From: Termitomyces sp. T153
Lineage: Eukaryota; Basidiomycota; Agaricomycetes; Agaricales; Lyophyllaceae
Reading direction: 5' to 3'
Length of the DNA stretch: 64,000 nt
Assembly (NCBI GenBank): GCA_018296165.2
Contig: JACKQL020000015.1
Location: 62,001-126,000, forward strand
In this document: positions 1 through 14,133 of the stretch, one piece after another
Layout: every line of letters starts with the position of its first letter
Position numbering within the stretch: the first letter of the stretch is position 1
Position numbers and translations under genes: made by a program
The notes under the pieces: model-generated
Seen by the model: only the letters and a program-made list of their open reading frames with translations
Told to the model about the DNA's origin: nothing
Databases searched by the model: none

Positions 1-3000
1 GGATCCTACTGAGTAGGTTCCAGAGTGTGTTCCATCATGCGGCCTATGTATTATGCAATGTTCGATACTAGGTACAACGATTCTTCTCTACCCAGTACCT
101 ACACTGTAGCCGAGACACACCACCCCACACTTTATATGTACATACATGCCAAGCGTGATCAGCGGGGACGCCACCCCCACACTTGCCAAGGGATGATACT
201 TACATATAGTCGGTCTATGTTTACTTGGAGGACTTGTATGCCTAAATACGAGTCCAGTGAGACTAGTCCGAGTCGATCGATCGTTTAATGTATTATATTT
301 CTCTTTCTTTCTTCTTCGTAATGGTAACCCCCGTTTTTTTTGCACGAGTACCCCACTTTTGGTGGATTTCTGCAGAAGGTCGAGAAACTTCGTTGTGTGC
401 ATGACTTTATAGGTATAGTAAATAGGAAAAGGAAAAGTTTATCCGTGTCTATATCCATACACCTACTAATCAATACACCACCTCTGCTAACTAGAAATAT
501 CAGGTTTGCTAGTTTATTTTTGTAGTATGAAAACATACAGCATCTCTCTAGCTCTAAGTTTGTCGGACATGCTCAAAAATGTGTACATGTACCCCCGTTC
601 CAATCGAAAAGTGGCGCCCTGACACGCCCCGGAACTTGAACACCGCCACCTCCACATCCCCCCAATCCAAAGCCAAGCCCAAAGCCCAAAGGTCCAGGCC
701 CAAGTCGAGGCACCGGAATGATCAGTAATTGTAAGTAATCCGACTACAGATACTTATATGGCGGAAGCATATATCTATATATATATTTATATAATATATG
801 AATCCGTAATGACGTAGCGCCACCCTCGGGTGTGTTTTGAGTCCGGTCGAAATGCTATGCAGCGGCCCGCCTCTCTCAGATACTGTATGATCACGGTCGA
901 GGATTTTGAAAGGGCGGAGAGGGGGCGCCCGGCTAATGCGGTGCCGGGGGTTGGTGGGGGCGCGGGAGGGCTGAGGATGTCGCGGTCTGAGATGAGGTGA
1001 GCCGGTGCGGTTTGCGGGGATGTTTAACGATCGCATCGCTGTGGTTTGTGTGGGCGGTCGGTCCATTTTGTTCGACGCCCAACGGGTCTGATCTCGTTCG
1101 GGAAGGTACGGGGATATAAGGGGTTTCTCGTTCAAGGTCTAATTTGAAGCATGTATTAATAACCCACGTGTCGTGGTGTAAACCCACCACCAGGTAGTTG
1201 TATGAACAAGTCCGAAAGGGTAAGCTTGTATCCTGTTGAAACACAGTGAGTCGGCCAGGCCAGGTGTGGGTGCCAGCGAATGACATAAAAGTCTCGAACA
1301 GTCACGTTTCTGGACGACAAACGAATGACCATTGATCATATGGCATGCAAGAACTGATTTCTGTCTTCGAGATTACGGGTCATTGGCTTTATACACGTAC
1401 ATGCCATAATACAGTCTTACAAGTTCTGGAACCATGGATTTCTGATGTTCTGAGCTGGTCCAACACGGAGTTCGAAGAATCAGAGGTCTTTGTGCGAGGA
1501 AAGTAAGTCTTCGCTGTTTCGAGCCCGACTATCATAGAAAAGATACATGCTCTCCTTGATATGGAGATTTATGCGGCAATACATGAAGTGCCCGTATAAT
1601 CTGATAGTTTCCAAGGACCAGCCAATGTACCCTCATTGATCCCAGAATCCGTGATCGTGTAGCCATTATTTGATGAGCGCATTCCCAGACTCAGAACACC
1701 GTGCTAAGTAGGACCCTCGAGTAAGTGGATCTCCCGAATAGCTGTGTAAGTATGTATATGCTATCTCCAGCGGGGATGGCACAAAGTCGGTCTCGTGATA
1801 CATATATCCATCGATAGAGCACAGCTCGCCTCAAACTGTCTGTGGACAGACAAAAGGAAGAGGCGCTTCTTGAATTTCCCAATCGGTAACACTTCGTGGG
1901 GAGCGCCTAATACAGAATCAGGACGAGAACAAAAAAGAACTTGGAAGCGCAGGAAGGAATCATGGGGTCACGATGGTTGCCTGATAAGATGATATGATCA
2001 AACACGGCGCAATGGGGCATGGCATTCGATAAAGAACAGTCGAAAGAGACAAAGCAGCCACTCAGGCTAGACTGCCGGCAGGGGAATCATGCTCCCGCGG
2101 CCAATATCCACGTTCATGTCATGATGTTGTGGCAAGACTCATCGAAATTCCTAGACGAATTCTATGAACCAGGTCGATTGTGTTTACATATCCCATTTTG
2201 AGGAGGGTTCCCGACATACGCTAATCCAAATTTGTGGCATTGGAGCAGAAGAAGAGACGATCGACTCTAAAGGGGAGACTTCCAGGGAAAGATGTGTGAG
2301 GAACAATCCAAACGGCAATGCGCACCGGAATCATGAAGCTATCTAGAGCAGTATAGTTAGGAAGCGGCCTCATAAACTTTGTTAGAACACACGACCGTAC
2401 GCTCTTGCCGGTGGAACAGGTAGTTATAGATATACCTATACATAACTCACTCTCTTTTCACATCTTCTTTTCTCAGGATTGCCTGCATTCCCGCTGTCAC
2501 GCCACCGACCCCGGCTGTGTGGCAGTGTGTGCAGCATGAGTACCAAATAGGTAAGGTGGATCAGGTTATCCTCCCACGGACAATGCAATCTTGGGCGTCC
2601 GGGGCTGTAGGCTCCAATAACAAATGATGTGGAAGGTATGCATCCAGCGTGGAGGAGCTGCGCGATACAGGGGTGGGGCGACCCTTGTTCGTCGGCCAAG
2701 AGTGGGGAAGTCATGCTTCTAGCTGTAAGCACGAGGCGGGAGGCGCGCTGCTGCAGCAAAGGGAAGAAGAAACAGGTGGCCGACAGCTTGTGTCATCTAA
2801 GGGTTCAAGGCTCACCACGAGGTCAGGACACGTTTCCTAATATGGTAATCTTATAGATATCGCTGTATATTTGCTGTGTATTGTAGATAAAGCCTGCGAC
2901 CCTGCGAGTCGTGGCTTGCCTGGTGTCTAGAGGAATGGGTCAGATGATAGATGTATTCAAATACCAATTCTTACATAGAAGAAATTCATATTTCATTAGG

Positions 3001-5395
3001 AGTATATTCCCGGCGAACAATGCCCAATGTGGGTGATCCATGCCAGTTTTAGATGACAGATAAGATATGAGGACGCCGTAACTTTGAGTCAGTAGCATTC
3101 TGATCCATTCTGATTGGCAAGCGCGATGTGTATAGATGTTTTAAGTGTGTTTCTGAACATTCTATTCGGCAAGGGATTAACTTGCCGCCGCTAGAGAACG
3201 AGTCATGAGACTATGCGAGAAGTGCTTTCGAGTATGATTTCCAAGTGTATGTTTAAATGGTACCATCGCATAATGAGCGCGTATACCACGTCAGGTTAGC
3301 TGCAATGAGAAGCGTGGCAACATTAATTTTGGACCTCCCCGCGAAGTGGGACACAGTCGGGAGATGTCAATCATCCTTGATTGGACTATAGTTGAACTGT
3401 CGAGGAAGCAGTAGAAGTAGAACGGCAGAACGGCGCGCAGTCAAAGGATGTCAGGATATCGAAATAAGAAGCACTATGAGAGTTATTTGTGATCGCATTC
3501 GGGGGCCACAATCAGGAAGGTGTTTTATCCCGGAAGAAAGGAATAATAATGTTCGAGTTAGGACCAATCCATGTTCACGTATGTTCGACATTGCCGATTG
3601 ATATGCGGACAAAAGGACGCGATGACGTCGAATTGTAAACGTCTGTATCAGTCTTAGTCAGCTTTCGCACAAGCACTGACTGGTGAGATAGATGACAAAG
3701 TGAGAAGTCGAAGGATCATTCAGCTATTTCCAGCACAATAGGGAATCGGGAACACACAGCGCGGATCCTGCCACGGCCATGACAATCTACATATGTAGCC
3801 GCAGTCATTCATCGTTTAGACGCCGTGGCCGATATTGCCGCGTGAGACTTCCCTCGGCCAAGTGATATGAACCAAAGAGAACAACAAAGTTAAGGCCTGA
3901 TGCAACCGTATGGTCCACGGTAATTGCGAGGTTCTCGGGACCCATATCCTAGTGCAGAAGGAGTTTCTTCAAGTGATCCCACAAAACGTGGAAAGAACAC
4001 TTCAGTAAAGGCTAGGCGCCTGTGAGACCATAACAAAATCAGGGTATCTAGTGAGAAATCCTTCCAATTTCCAAGCCAGTTCAACCGCACTCAACGGAGG
4101 TGCTCAGCGTCTATCAGAGTCGTATCCCTATCAGTAGAGTAGGCATAACTCTCCATGTCCGCAATTGCAACCAGTCCTCAGGGGTCATGACGGCTATAGC
4201 GTTTGAATGGACAATGAATGACGCAAAGCACGAAAGATCAATTAATCACGTGCCAAACTCTTTCACTTCACGATGAAGCTGACTCATGAGTTCGTTTGTC
4301 TGAAATCAACCACAATCAGACTTTACCCTATCCGTCACCTCTGGCCTTGGGTTCTTCAGAACATCTGTTCATCCTGGTCATCTCCGATCAAATTAACGTC
4401 AACTTTGCACTGGAACGACGTAAGACTGATTCATCAAGTATAAGTTGTATCTCTCGTCTCAAGCCGTGCCCACGGTTAGCAATCGGTGACTGTTCAAATG
4501 TCCGAAGATCACTGACATTATGCTTGCCAGCCTAGGGATTGTCTGGAGAAGTCTTCCGGTTCAACGGCACGGCTTTGACATTTGGCCATGTTCTTATACC
4601 GGTCCGCATTTCTAGGAAACTTCTGTTCTAATCCTGAGGTATCGCTAGCAATCGTCTTGTGATCTCGACAATTCCCAATCATTTCGGTAGTGGTGATCAT
4701 CGGTCAACGAAGCTTCACTGATAGTAGCTTGCTCATTTTCCATATGTAGTATACCCTGCCATCGCGTTAATCGCGGGGTCCAGTATGAGTGGTACTCCTG
4801 AACTGCCGCAAGAATATATATCCCGGAAGGCAAATTCAATTCTCACGTACGCTTCAGGCGTATGTTGGGGATCACCTAGGGGCAAAACTGTTAGTATTGG
4901 CTGCTTTCTTCACCTCAATCTTGAGAGGTTGGGTTGCCGACATGACAGCACAGCTGCTAAAGCAAGAAGCTCATATTCAGAGGGGAGAAACATATTCTTC
5001 ATTGGACAAACGTCCGGCATTTCAACGGCTCATCAAGCCAACCAAAATGGGTTCTGTGATTGGACTTCGAGAGAATCGGTAACTCACAAAACTCTTTCAT
5101 TCTGGTCACCGGATATCTATTTTCCAGTTACCCAGGATTTTCATTTACCGGCCATCTATATGAGTCTAGAAGTTGTCAGTTCGCTGCTTTGTGGATGATA
5201 AATCCGACTGGTTTCTATTCTTGTGGCAATCATTAACACCCATTTCGGTCTGTGTCGACCAACGCTCCGTTAGAGGCAGGTTCGATGAATCCTTTGTAGT
5301 AACTCCCGTCTGAAGTATACAATATATTCCACATTCATTTTCATATTCTCACTGCATAAATGTTTGTGTATATGTATATCATATACTTTACGAAT
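1..5395. other. Left flank without a supportable gene
   Basis: Base composition and CG content look like ordinary host DNA, but no reading frame shows a recognisable domain, a signal peptide or a run of exons joined by good splice sites. All open frames are short and overlap on both strands, as chance predicts. A small proline/lysine-rich low-complexity patch lies near 655-705. I see no tRNA, rRNA or transposon ends. It may hold untranslated or very degraded sequence. Confidence 0.5.
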
Positions 5396-5429
5396 TGTTG
5401 TTTAACTCGACCAAAACATGGATCCACAC

Positions 5430-7809
5430 TTATTTTTTCGAACCCACTCCTCCATTGAATGCATTGATAGGTTTGACCGCGTGCTCTTTGAGCGTCTGAC
5501 TGGTAGAAACTGGTACACTCCTTGGAGCAGACGTTCCTTTGCCCTTGTTTTGAGGCTTCCACGATGCGAGCCACTTCTTCATGAAACCGAGGGCTTCTGT
5601 TTGAACCGCACGCACAGTCGCATCAACCGTTCCAGACCTGGTGAGCAAGTCCGAGCAATGGAATCCGTCACCCACTGCAATGGGTTGCGAGTCCGTGCTC
5701 GGCACTTCAACACCTGTTGCAGAAACTGTGGCATCTTTCCAAGGATCACCTATAGTAAAGAACATGTTTTTGATCAATGTATGTCCGTGATGGTGAATTC
5801 AGGATAGTCGTACGCATTCCATTGGCGAAGAAGAGACGGTCGAGTCTGACGTCCCAGCCTTTGTAGAGCTCGTTGGTTTGATTAACCTGCACATTGACTG
5901 TATCTGGGAAGGCGGCAGGGAACATCATCTTGCACTGTCGCTGTAATTGGGGCACATGAATGGATGTATCGCGAGGCTATGAGGTAGTGAGGTAGTCACT
6001 CACTAAGTCATAAGGAGGCTGGACGAGGCGCGTTACGATTGAGGGGTGTCCCTCAGGTGCACCTTCCTGCTCATATAAGATTAACAAGAGATAAATACAG
6101 CGGCAGAGCGAACCTGAAGGTATCCAACGAAGTTGCACCTATTCAGGAGTTAGCTGTTGTCTTGAAGACATCACATAACAGTGTGCTTACACCATCCAGA
6201 ACCAGGACCTATTCGCATTATCAACCTCCGTATCAGTGTAATAGGACTGAGTGCCATCATGCGTTCCCAAGCAGTCCCTATGAGAAGACAAATCAATCCT
6301 TGGCTTCGACCGATGTGTATTATGGTGACTCGCTCGGGATCCAGACCACCGCAAACTGTGAGTTGACGAGAAACCTCCGGTCAATTTACGAATACAAGCA
6401 AGCGGAATGTGTACTTACGTTCTTTTAGATACGTTTCCCTCCAATAAGTACCCCAAGCATCCAGAGCGTGATCCAAACCCCAACCAGACTCAGGAGCGAC
6501 TTGGCCATTCTTGACTTCCAGCGCGTCGCAGAACTCGTAAAACTGGGTACCAGGCCCTGAGTAAACTTGTAGGGATTGCCAGTCAAACAAGTTGTTGCGC
6601 ACTAGCAAGCGTCAGGTAGGCATGACCTCCATCTTCAGTCATTGACGGCTAGCTTACGGGCACCAGCAACATCGTCCAGATGCGTCATATCTCCCAAACC
6701 AAAATTGTTCTTGATGGCTTGAATAGCCGTCTGATTGGTCCCGGTGAAGACTTCATCGATATGGGCGATGACAGCCTGTACGTCAGCGGAACAGTTTTGT
6801 GGCATATTGAGACGGACAGGCTCGAAGTATTCCCAGAAGTCACTATAGCGCCATGATCGAAATCAGTGAAAGAAAAGCTGAGTGGTTGCTGAAGGACTAA
6901 CAGTATAGCTTCAACGACAGCAGAAGAGGCGTAACCGGCCCAGAAGACGCCAGTTTGGCTATGATATGCAATGAACAACATGTACAATATTTTACAAAGA
7001 GAAACATACTTGACCATTGTCCAGCTCGTAAGAGCCCCTACCGATATATTAATCTATAGTTCCTATCTACAATTACGAAAAACATACCTGAATAACTGCC
7101 TCCGGTCAAAATCCACGGCGCCGCATCCGGTCCCACGTTATCACCCCCAGGCATCGGTAAATTTACATTTTGAGCAAAATATACCAAATCATCGATCGCC
7201 TGCTGCAACGTGAGTAATTTCAGACTCTCCACGGTCAAATCTGGACGAGGATTGCTAAAACCGAAGAAACGATGTTCAAGGATGACGACACTAGCATTTT
7301 GTTGTTGTGCGATCTGACCGTTGATAGTACTGTTGGTTAGGTAAGTAAAATAACCTTGGGTTTGAAATCGTAAGAAAAGGGGAAGAAAGAAGAAAGGAAG
7401 CGGAGAGTGTGTACCTTGGGCATTGGCTTCCCCGGGAGTCATGAGAATGATCGGGCCGCCTAGGCTCGAACGAAATTAGATTGTGGCAAGCTACACAATG
7501 AGAGGAATACCCACCAGGTTCGTAGAACTCGTAGGTATGCCAGAAGCGTTGTTTGAACGTCCCAAGAGAAGGATTATTGTGGTCGATGAGCTGGTCGAAT
7601 TCGTACGTTGTGTTATATGGGGGGAGAACCGTCCCGTTGCGGCTCGTGACAGGGTGTTGAGAGGGGTCTGAGGGCACTTTCGGGAGGAAAGGTCGGGGCA
7701 TCATATTACCGTGCATCCGTCCGTCAGGGAGCACAGCACCTACAAGCTGCGCCAGCACGAGCGTGCTAAGAGATAGTGAGAGGAACATGGCGAATGGAGT
7801 TCGTATCAA
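5430..7809 (-). CDS. Secreted serine carboxypeptidase, peptidase family S28
   Basis: Family S28 (prolyl carboxypeptidase/dipeptidyl peptidase type) cleaves at proline residues, here probably outside the cell or in the vacuole. The start at 7809 gives a hydrophobic signal peptide (residues about 5-26). Clear early exons are 7515-7809, 7415-7459, 7088-7354 and 7010-7037, joined by short GT-AG introns; more exons follow to the stop at 5430. Visible motifs, in order, are LMTPGEANAQGYFTYLTN, EHRFFGFSNP, the nucleophile motif GGSYSGALTSW (catalytic Ser near residue 202, codon 7089-7091), GVFWAGYASSAVVEA, RSWFWMVCNEVGYLQ, NGMRDPW with the presumed catalytic Asp, and GDGFHCSDL with the catalytic His. 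The triad and order match the family, and no break is seen. The last residues (about 40, lysine/serine-rich) are family-variable. Exact borders of the middle exons are not resolved. Confidence 0.9.
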
Positions 7810-9384
7810 TGTCGTATCAACGAGTTGGGAGGCCTCTTATATGCCCGGCTTGATTGGCGGAAGAAGGCTCAGGATTGAGGCCTGATCTCGCAGTCGACCG
7901 GAGACCAATGAATGTTACTTCTAAATACTCCGAAGAATTGCGATAGAGATCGGTTCCATATGTATTGATTGATTCCCAAATATCGCACCTAATGGCATGG
8001 GTTGGTCAACACGCGATGTCACACGGCTAGCGAAACCTGAAATATATTTTTAGACCCTTATCATCTCTCACGAGGGTACGGCAGTAACAGAGGATGAGAA
8101 TGTCATATGCTCAAGAGCGCAGAGCTGAGAAAGTATTTTGAGACATATGGGTGGTTATGAGGGGAAAAGATCCAGCATACCATATATAGATGAATGTAAA
8201 TGGCGTTTCGTTTTCTTTCGCTCTTTGTTGAAGCTTTGGGGAAGTTGTATGCGTATCATGACCGATGATCATGATAATGATGCCTTGAAGCATTACTCAT
8301 GTCTCAATGGAGCCCGGGGCTTGGATAGTCCATGATCGATGGAAGGCAAGTGCTGAAAGTATGAGGCCGCGGCACTGTATCTTGGGAAGCACGGCCGAAA
8401 CAAGTACATCCATAATAACAACGTGAAAAATCATACGCACATACTTATGAAATACATTTGCGACCAGGCATTGAAGGAGCCGATCGCTGGCGCCCAGCTG
8501 TTGCCGGATACGCTGAAACAGAATGTGGAGTGCGAAATATTGGATACGTAGATCTTGCCTTGCCTTTCTTTCGGGATATGCATTTTTCGTGCCAGTTCCA
8601 GGCGTGACCAGAAAAGATATCTATGTATTCATCTGCCGAATTTGTACGCGTAGACTTGAGTACGCGTCTTATCGATGACGGGGTCAACAGTCTTATATAC
8701 GCCGCGTCACGCATCAAGATACTCATCCGTTCTGATCAATCATGGCATCAATCGCTGAGCTTCGTGGTCCGCGAAAAGACTTGATGGTACGCGATATATT
8801 TGATGTAAGTCTGATGTAAGTCTAGCTGCTCCCGCTTTTCTGGAGAACTCCCTTCAAGACTAGGTACATGATCGAAATACAAGCGTTCTTATATTCATTG
8901 AACCAGAAAATTCCCATGTCAATAAATTTTGAACACGTCCATGAAGGTCCAATGACTGTGCATATATATTGTCTTGTGACCTACATGGATGATGATACAG
9001 GATGAATCCTTCAACTAGGAATAAAGGCTACCCGAGCCACTCGGCGGACTCGGATGAGTTTCAGTCCATCAAATCTGCAGAGGGGATCATGGTCTCTCGA
9101 CGAGGGATATCAAAGGGTGTCAAGCTAGGTCAAGAAGAGGGTCAAGCTTACAAGGTTGAGAGTTTTTGTATTTGGGCATATTTGGCAGTGACGGCTGTTG
9201 CTGACGATACCAACAAAAAGTTTCCCAAAGCTCTGCCCAGCATCGTTTGCCCATCGATTAGGCCATAGGAAAACAGCTGGAAAATCAGCTATACAGCTGT
9301 CCGGAAAAGCCGCATTGTAAGCCCTATTATCATTCACTATAGAATGCTTCATAAAAACCTCCTAAAACAAGACTTCAGGCCACG
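7810..9384. other. Intergenic region between S28 peptidase and deubiquitinase
   Basis: This 1.6-kb stretch separates two divergently transcribed genes and must contain both promoters. I see no further gene that I can support. A short ATG-led stretch at 8741-8806 is followed by an 11-bp sequence with a GTAAGT donor-like core, repeated once in tandem near 8806-8823, but nothing convincing continues it. Confidence 0.45.
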
Positions 9385-11795
9385 ATGTATCCTGATCCAC
9401 CGTCATCGTCGTCGTCGGCGGCGGCGACGTTCGTGACGCCCTTTTCAACATATAGCTTGTATTCAAATGGAGGAACGCTTTTACCGCTTCCTAAACAGCT
9501 TTCTATGCCTCCGCCGGATACGTCTTTTATGCATCATCAGAAACTTCCTACTCCACACTACCCATCTGCGCCTCATTCTCCTACTCCAGTACCTGCTCCT
9601 TCTCCATCTAATTATGCGCCGCCGCCACTGCAATCGCAGCCAGTCCATCTCCCTCCTTCCCCTACTCCATCTCCACCATCTCCACCACCTCAACCTAAAG
9701 TCCAAAACCCGGTCGTGGAATGGGCAGTATGGTCTCGAAGGCCGCAGAACCCAACCCAAGCACCAGGAATCATTATTTCTCCAGGTGCTATGCCACCACC
9801 CTATGTGGTACAGCATGCCTTGGAATTACCTACTCCACCGATGACCCCTGTCCTCTTGATTGAAGAACTTGAACCGGACTCACCATTCCCCCCACCGCAA
9901 ACCGAAGCTCAGCCTGATTTTGAACCAGGTTCTGAACACGAGCATATTTCTGAATCTCCTCTCAGCGAGTCTGGAGCTGCGCCGTCCTCAACCATCCCAT
10001 CATCAAGCGTGACAGAAATTACAGACCTGGACACGCCCGCAGCCGCTTCCCCTGCCACTTCCGTTACATCACTTTCAGCTTCACTGGAAAACAATGCATC
10101 CAAGATTGTTTCTGCTTCATCAACTTCTGCTATTGTACTTTCTTCGTCTTTACTATCACCGGAACCTGTACTCACACCCACACCTACACCTGTCTCGCAT
10201 GCACCAAAAAAATCTTGGGCCTCTCTTCTGCAATCCACCTCCTCAGCTCCTCCTTCTCCCGGACAAAGACGTCTTCCTACCTCTAACGTTGTCGGTATCT
10301 CCGTTCCTGCTTCTACACCCCAACAACTTTCGTCGGTGCCTTCAAATTCAAGTTCGAATCTTCAGCAACGAACAACATTCGCCCATCCAGCCCTCTCCCT
10401 CCCACACACAAAACGCAATGAGCTCCTAGCCCTCCTTACATCCGCACCAGAAAACGGCAGTGTCCCTGTCATTCGCCCTCGTGGTCTCATTAACTCCGGC
10501 AATATGTGCTTCGCAAACTCCGTCCTTCAGGTCCTCCTCTTCTGCCCGCCATTCCATCGTCTATTCACCGAGCTTGGGCGGTACGGATTCGGGTTCCGTG
10601 CAGGCGACGAGAAGGAGGTGAAGGGCCCGACGCCACTCGTCGATGCCATGGTCGAATTCGTCCGCGAGTTTTCTCCGGCTCCAAGGAGTCGTACTAAGGT
10701 CAATGATGTCATGAACAGTAAAGGAAAAGGGAAGGAGCGTGATGAGAGTGGCGGTGAGGCAGATGACGACGGGGCAGCATTTTTACCTAGCTATGTGTAC
10801 GACGCGATGAAGGAGAAGACGATGTTTGACGGGATGCGTAGTGGACAACAAGAGGACGCGGAGGAATTCCTTGGGTTTTTCCTTGACGCACTGGAGGAGG
10901 AACTTCTTGCTATCGTCCAGGCCCTCTCGGGATCACCACCAACCGTGAAGAAGGCGAAAGCAAAAGCGAAAAAAACCGAGAACGGTGTAGAGGAGAGAGA
11001 GGTGGAAGAGGAAAGGGAAGATGGGTGGTTGGAGGTTGGGAAGCGCAATAGGATGGTTATTACCCGGACGGTACGTTCTTCCTTTCATTTTTTTGCCACT
11101 TGTATGTGTTTGCTCATCGTCCGAATGTAGATCAAAGTAGTTGAAACACCCATCACCCGCATATTCGGCGGCAAAGCCCGTTCAACCCTCAAATCACCAG
11201 GCCAAAAAGATTCAACCACAATCGAAGCATGGCGAGCACTCCGTCTCGACATTCAAACAGATTCAATACACACCGTCCAGGACGCTCTCGCCCATATGGC
11301 TGCTCCGCAGCCTCTTGAACTCGACTCTGCGCGTCATGCGTCCATCCAGCATCTGCTAGAAGCGCTTCCGCCTGTGTTGGTCGTTGCTTTCAAGCGGTTC
11401 TTTTACGATAAAGATGTAGGTGGTGTTGTGAAGGTGGGGAAGGCGGTTCAGTGGGATCAAGAACTGGAAGTTGGTGGTGATATCATGGCTCCAGCATTGA
11501 GACGGCCGCCAGCAGCGCGCTATAAGCTCTTTGGAGGTATGTGGTCTGTTCATCCAAATACGACCCCCACTCTTACGAAACGTCTCACTACATAGCTCTA
11601 TATCATCATGGCCTGTCTGCGTCTGGCGGACATTATACATTGGATGTTCTACATCCAGGCCGTAACGTAGCAGAGGGGTGGATGCGTATCGACGATGAGC
11701 TTGTTTCCGATGTCCGCTTGGAAAATGTCTTCGTGCCTCAACACGAGGATGAGAACAAGGCTGCGTACTTGTTGTTTTATCGGAGAATTCGGTAG
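9385..11795 (+). CDS. UBP3: Ubiquitin carboxyl-terminal hydrolase, USP10/Ubp3-like (family C19)
   Basis: Cysteine deubiquitinase. Three exons, 9385-11070, 11131-11536 and 11596-11795, with 60- and 59-nt introns, give about 763 residues. Residues 1 to about 345 are low-complexity Pro/Ser/Thr-rich and probably disordered. The catalytic domain begins with the Cys box RGLINSGNMCFANSVLQ (nucleophile Cys about 375), contains the QQEDAEEFLGFFLDALEEE box, and ends with the His box LSASGGHYTLDVLHP (His about 710) and AYLLFYRR. An acidic/lysine-rich insert (about 505-550) splits the catalytic domain. The layout (long disordered N-terminus, single USP domain at the C-terminus) resembles yeast Ubp3 and animal USP10, which act on 40S ribosomal proteins, autophagy and secretion. 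Subfamily assignment is inference; membership of the USP family is clear. No break is seen. Confidence 0.9.
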
Positions 11796-13383
11796 GGTGT
11801 CTGGCTGTTGTTACTCGTGGCTGTTGCTGTTATGGACCTTTCGTTTGTGTGCACTTTCGCCTGAGGAAAGCACTCAAGGAAGTGCCGTGGAATAAGGTTG
11901 ATACTTGTTATGTCACCGGTTTGTTCTTGTGCTCTCATTGCTCGAATGATGTATACATACATTTTATCGAGCGGCAATTTGTGAGGCCTACTGTTGTGAG
12001 CTAAATTGTCCCTCTTGTTCCAAATCTGAGGTGTTTACATAAACCAAATAGTTACTACAACCGGCAAAAGGCGGGTTTTTTGACCACACCGCACAGATAA
12101 TTCCGGTCTTTTCGCTCGACACCCTCCTGAATCCTTGCCCCGTCTCGTAGAACTTTGTTTTTATGCTTTGTTCAGTAGTTTTAGAATCATTTTACTCTCT
12201 GATTGGTATGATATATGACTGTCCCATCTCTCTCCTAGCATTGCCTGACAACGACGAATGCTCAGCTACTGTCAACATTTGGACAGGCTCTTGGGTGGCT
12301 AGTTCCACCTTCACTTACCTATTTCTCACCTGTTCCTACAACCTATGAGTATGTTTGTACCGTTGCAGCCGGCTTGCCACATAAATGAACACCATAAACT
12401 TATTCTGATGATGTCTGTGGTCCAAGTGCAGTAGCTGCCCTTTGGTCCACCCATTAAAAATCTTTGCAACTACCCTTCAATGCACATCCTTCAAGGAATT
12501 TAGCTGTTTGGGAATTCATATGCACATATGCATACATCTACAAGTGGACCTGCAGATGTGACTACAGTTCAGTATGCATCAACCTTATGTTCATCTCAAC
12601 CATGTGACAAACAAGTACATACTGTATCATATAAATGTGTTATATACTAACAATGACCATTCATTCACATTTGAACCCATTCAATTGCATGTCAGTTGAC
12701 TCTTGATTTGTAGAGCTCATCAGCATGCCTAAACTGCCCCATGAATATTCCATCACCTTGTGGATGAACAGAGTACAGGCTGTTAACCATTTTCTATCCC
12801 TCATAACTGATATACAATCAGATATGAAGTGGACCAACATTGATATGTGATACTTGGTAAGCCATCAATACAGGTCTTTGCAAATGACCTTACCATCAGA
12901 TTGACATAACCAGATGCCAAAGAATGTATGTGGATGCTGTGCAACTGGTTTGTCTACCACAGGTACTTTATGGGTGTATCAGATGCAACATGAAATCATA
13001 CTGTGTAAGTTCTGTCAACCACAATCAGCTTATCAACAGTGAACAAAGTAATGTTCCATAGGATGATGGCTCCCAAATAGTGTATTCACCTGTTCACACT
13101 TGGTTGTGCTGACCCGTCACTTCACTCAAGTTATCTTTGCCTCAACAACTCATGTTAAGGTGGACATGTGCATATTCCTATTATGTTCACAACATGTATC
13201 ATGCAATGTTCAACCTCCATCATAGTCTATCCCATGACATGCAGCATCACTAGACATTAGAGCCAAGAATGTTGATCCTGTTTACCAGCACAAGACACCT
13301 AGATCAACATTCATCTTGCACAGAACTCAAAGTCTTAGCATATATCAAGACTAATGATTCTGCATGATTATCTTGATGTAAGC
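11796..13383. other. Gene-free left edge of the repeat island
   Basis: From about 12,260 the CG dinucleotide almost disappears and TG/CA dinucleotides become frequent, marking entry into the repeat island. No reading frame is recognisable. The sequence is probably an old decayed repeat, but I cannot name it. Confidence 0.5.
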
Positions 13384-13582
<199 letters not shown>

Positions 13583-13619
13583 CAAATGATTACAATATTA
13601 TGTATGGACATGATGCAAC

Positions 13620-13797
13620 AACCTACCTTATAATAGATAAAACAGAGTTTTGGTCCTTAGTGACTCAATGCAGATGTGGTTGACTGAGTATATTATTACC
13701 TGTATATGAAACAGAATTTTGGTCTACAGGGAGAATAAGTCAATATACATATATGTATAAGTAAACTAACTCACCCTCAGTGACTCCATACAGATGT
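13620..13797. repeat. Dispersed repeat shared with 43,620-43,752
   Basis: The phrase AGTGACTC followed by CAGATGTGGTTGACTGAG, TATTATTACCTGTA, and GGTCTACAGGGAGAATAAG recurs in the same order upstream of the copia gag at 43,620-43,752. Within each copy the phrase 'gatgaaacagagttttgg' is itself present twice in variant form. At 43.6 kb it lies just upstream of the copia gag start, so it may be copia LTR or leader sequence. It ends exactly where the next LTR starts. Confidence 0.6.
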
Positions 13798-14133
13798 TGT
13801 AAGGGTGACCTCTGGAGGCTGTGGCTCAATCATACAGCTGGCAAAGGGAGATCCAAAGTGTATTTAGTATGGTATGGTGCCTACAAGTAAACTACTACAA
13901 GTAAACTACACACCTGGCAAAGGGAGATCCAAAGAGAACAAGTCTGAGGACTCCCTAAGCTAGATGCTACACTACAGGCCTTTGGACTTGTGGGACACAA
14001 CTGTATAGTAGGACATGTAAATCACATGACTTGCATGGGGCCATGCACATGCTGGCTAAATCACATGACCCAGACTTGCACATGCATAATTATGGCCATG
14101 CATGTGCTGACCTAAAACAGTGGTCTCCTGACA
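13798..14133 (-). mobile_element. Family F LTR (3' LTR of the minus-strand gypsy relic)
   Basis: On the plus strand it begins TGTAAGGGTGACCTCTGGAG and ends GGTCTCCTGACA, so on the minus strand it has TGTCA...TTACA ends. It is followed at 14134 by a purine-rich tract on the minus strand (AAGAGGAGGGTGA), a polypurine tract, which makes this the 3' LTR of the minus-strand pol relic next to it. Its U5 end matches the LTRs ending at 16032, 21131, 39021 and 43086 and the one starting at 52388. Confidence 0.85.

Noticed and set aside
1..5395. Several 60-137-codon frames, such as 722-1135 and 4785-5198
   Set aside because: No domain, no splice-linked continuation, and overlapping frames on both strands; expected by chance in DNA of this composition.
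8445..8726. 93-codon minus-strand frame between the two left host genes
   Set aside because: No recognisable domain and no supporting splice or start context.
9467..10429. Overlapping frames within the first exon of the deubiquitinase on both strands
   Set aside because: Low-complexity Pro/Ser codons keep shadow frames open; the USP frame continues into the catalytic domain.
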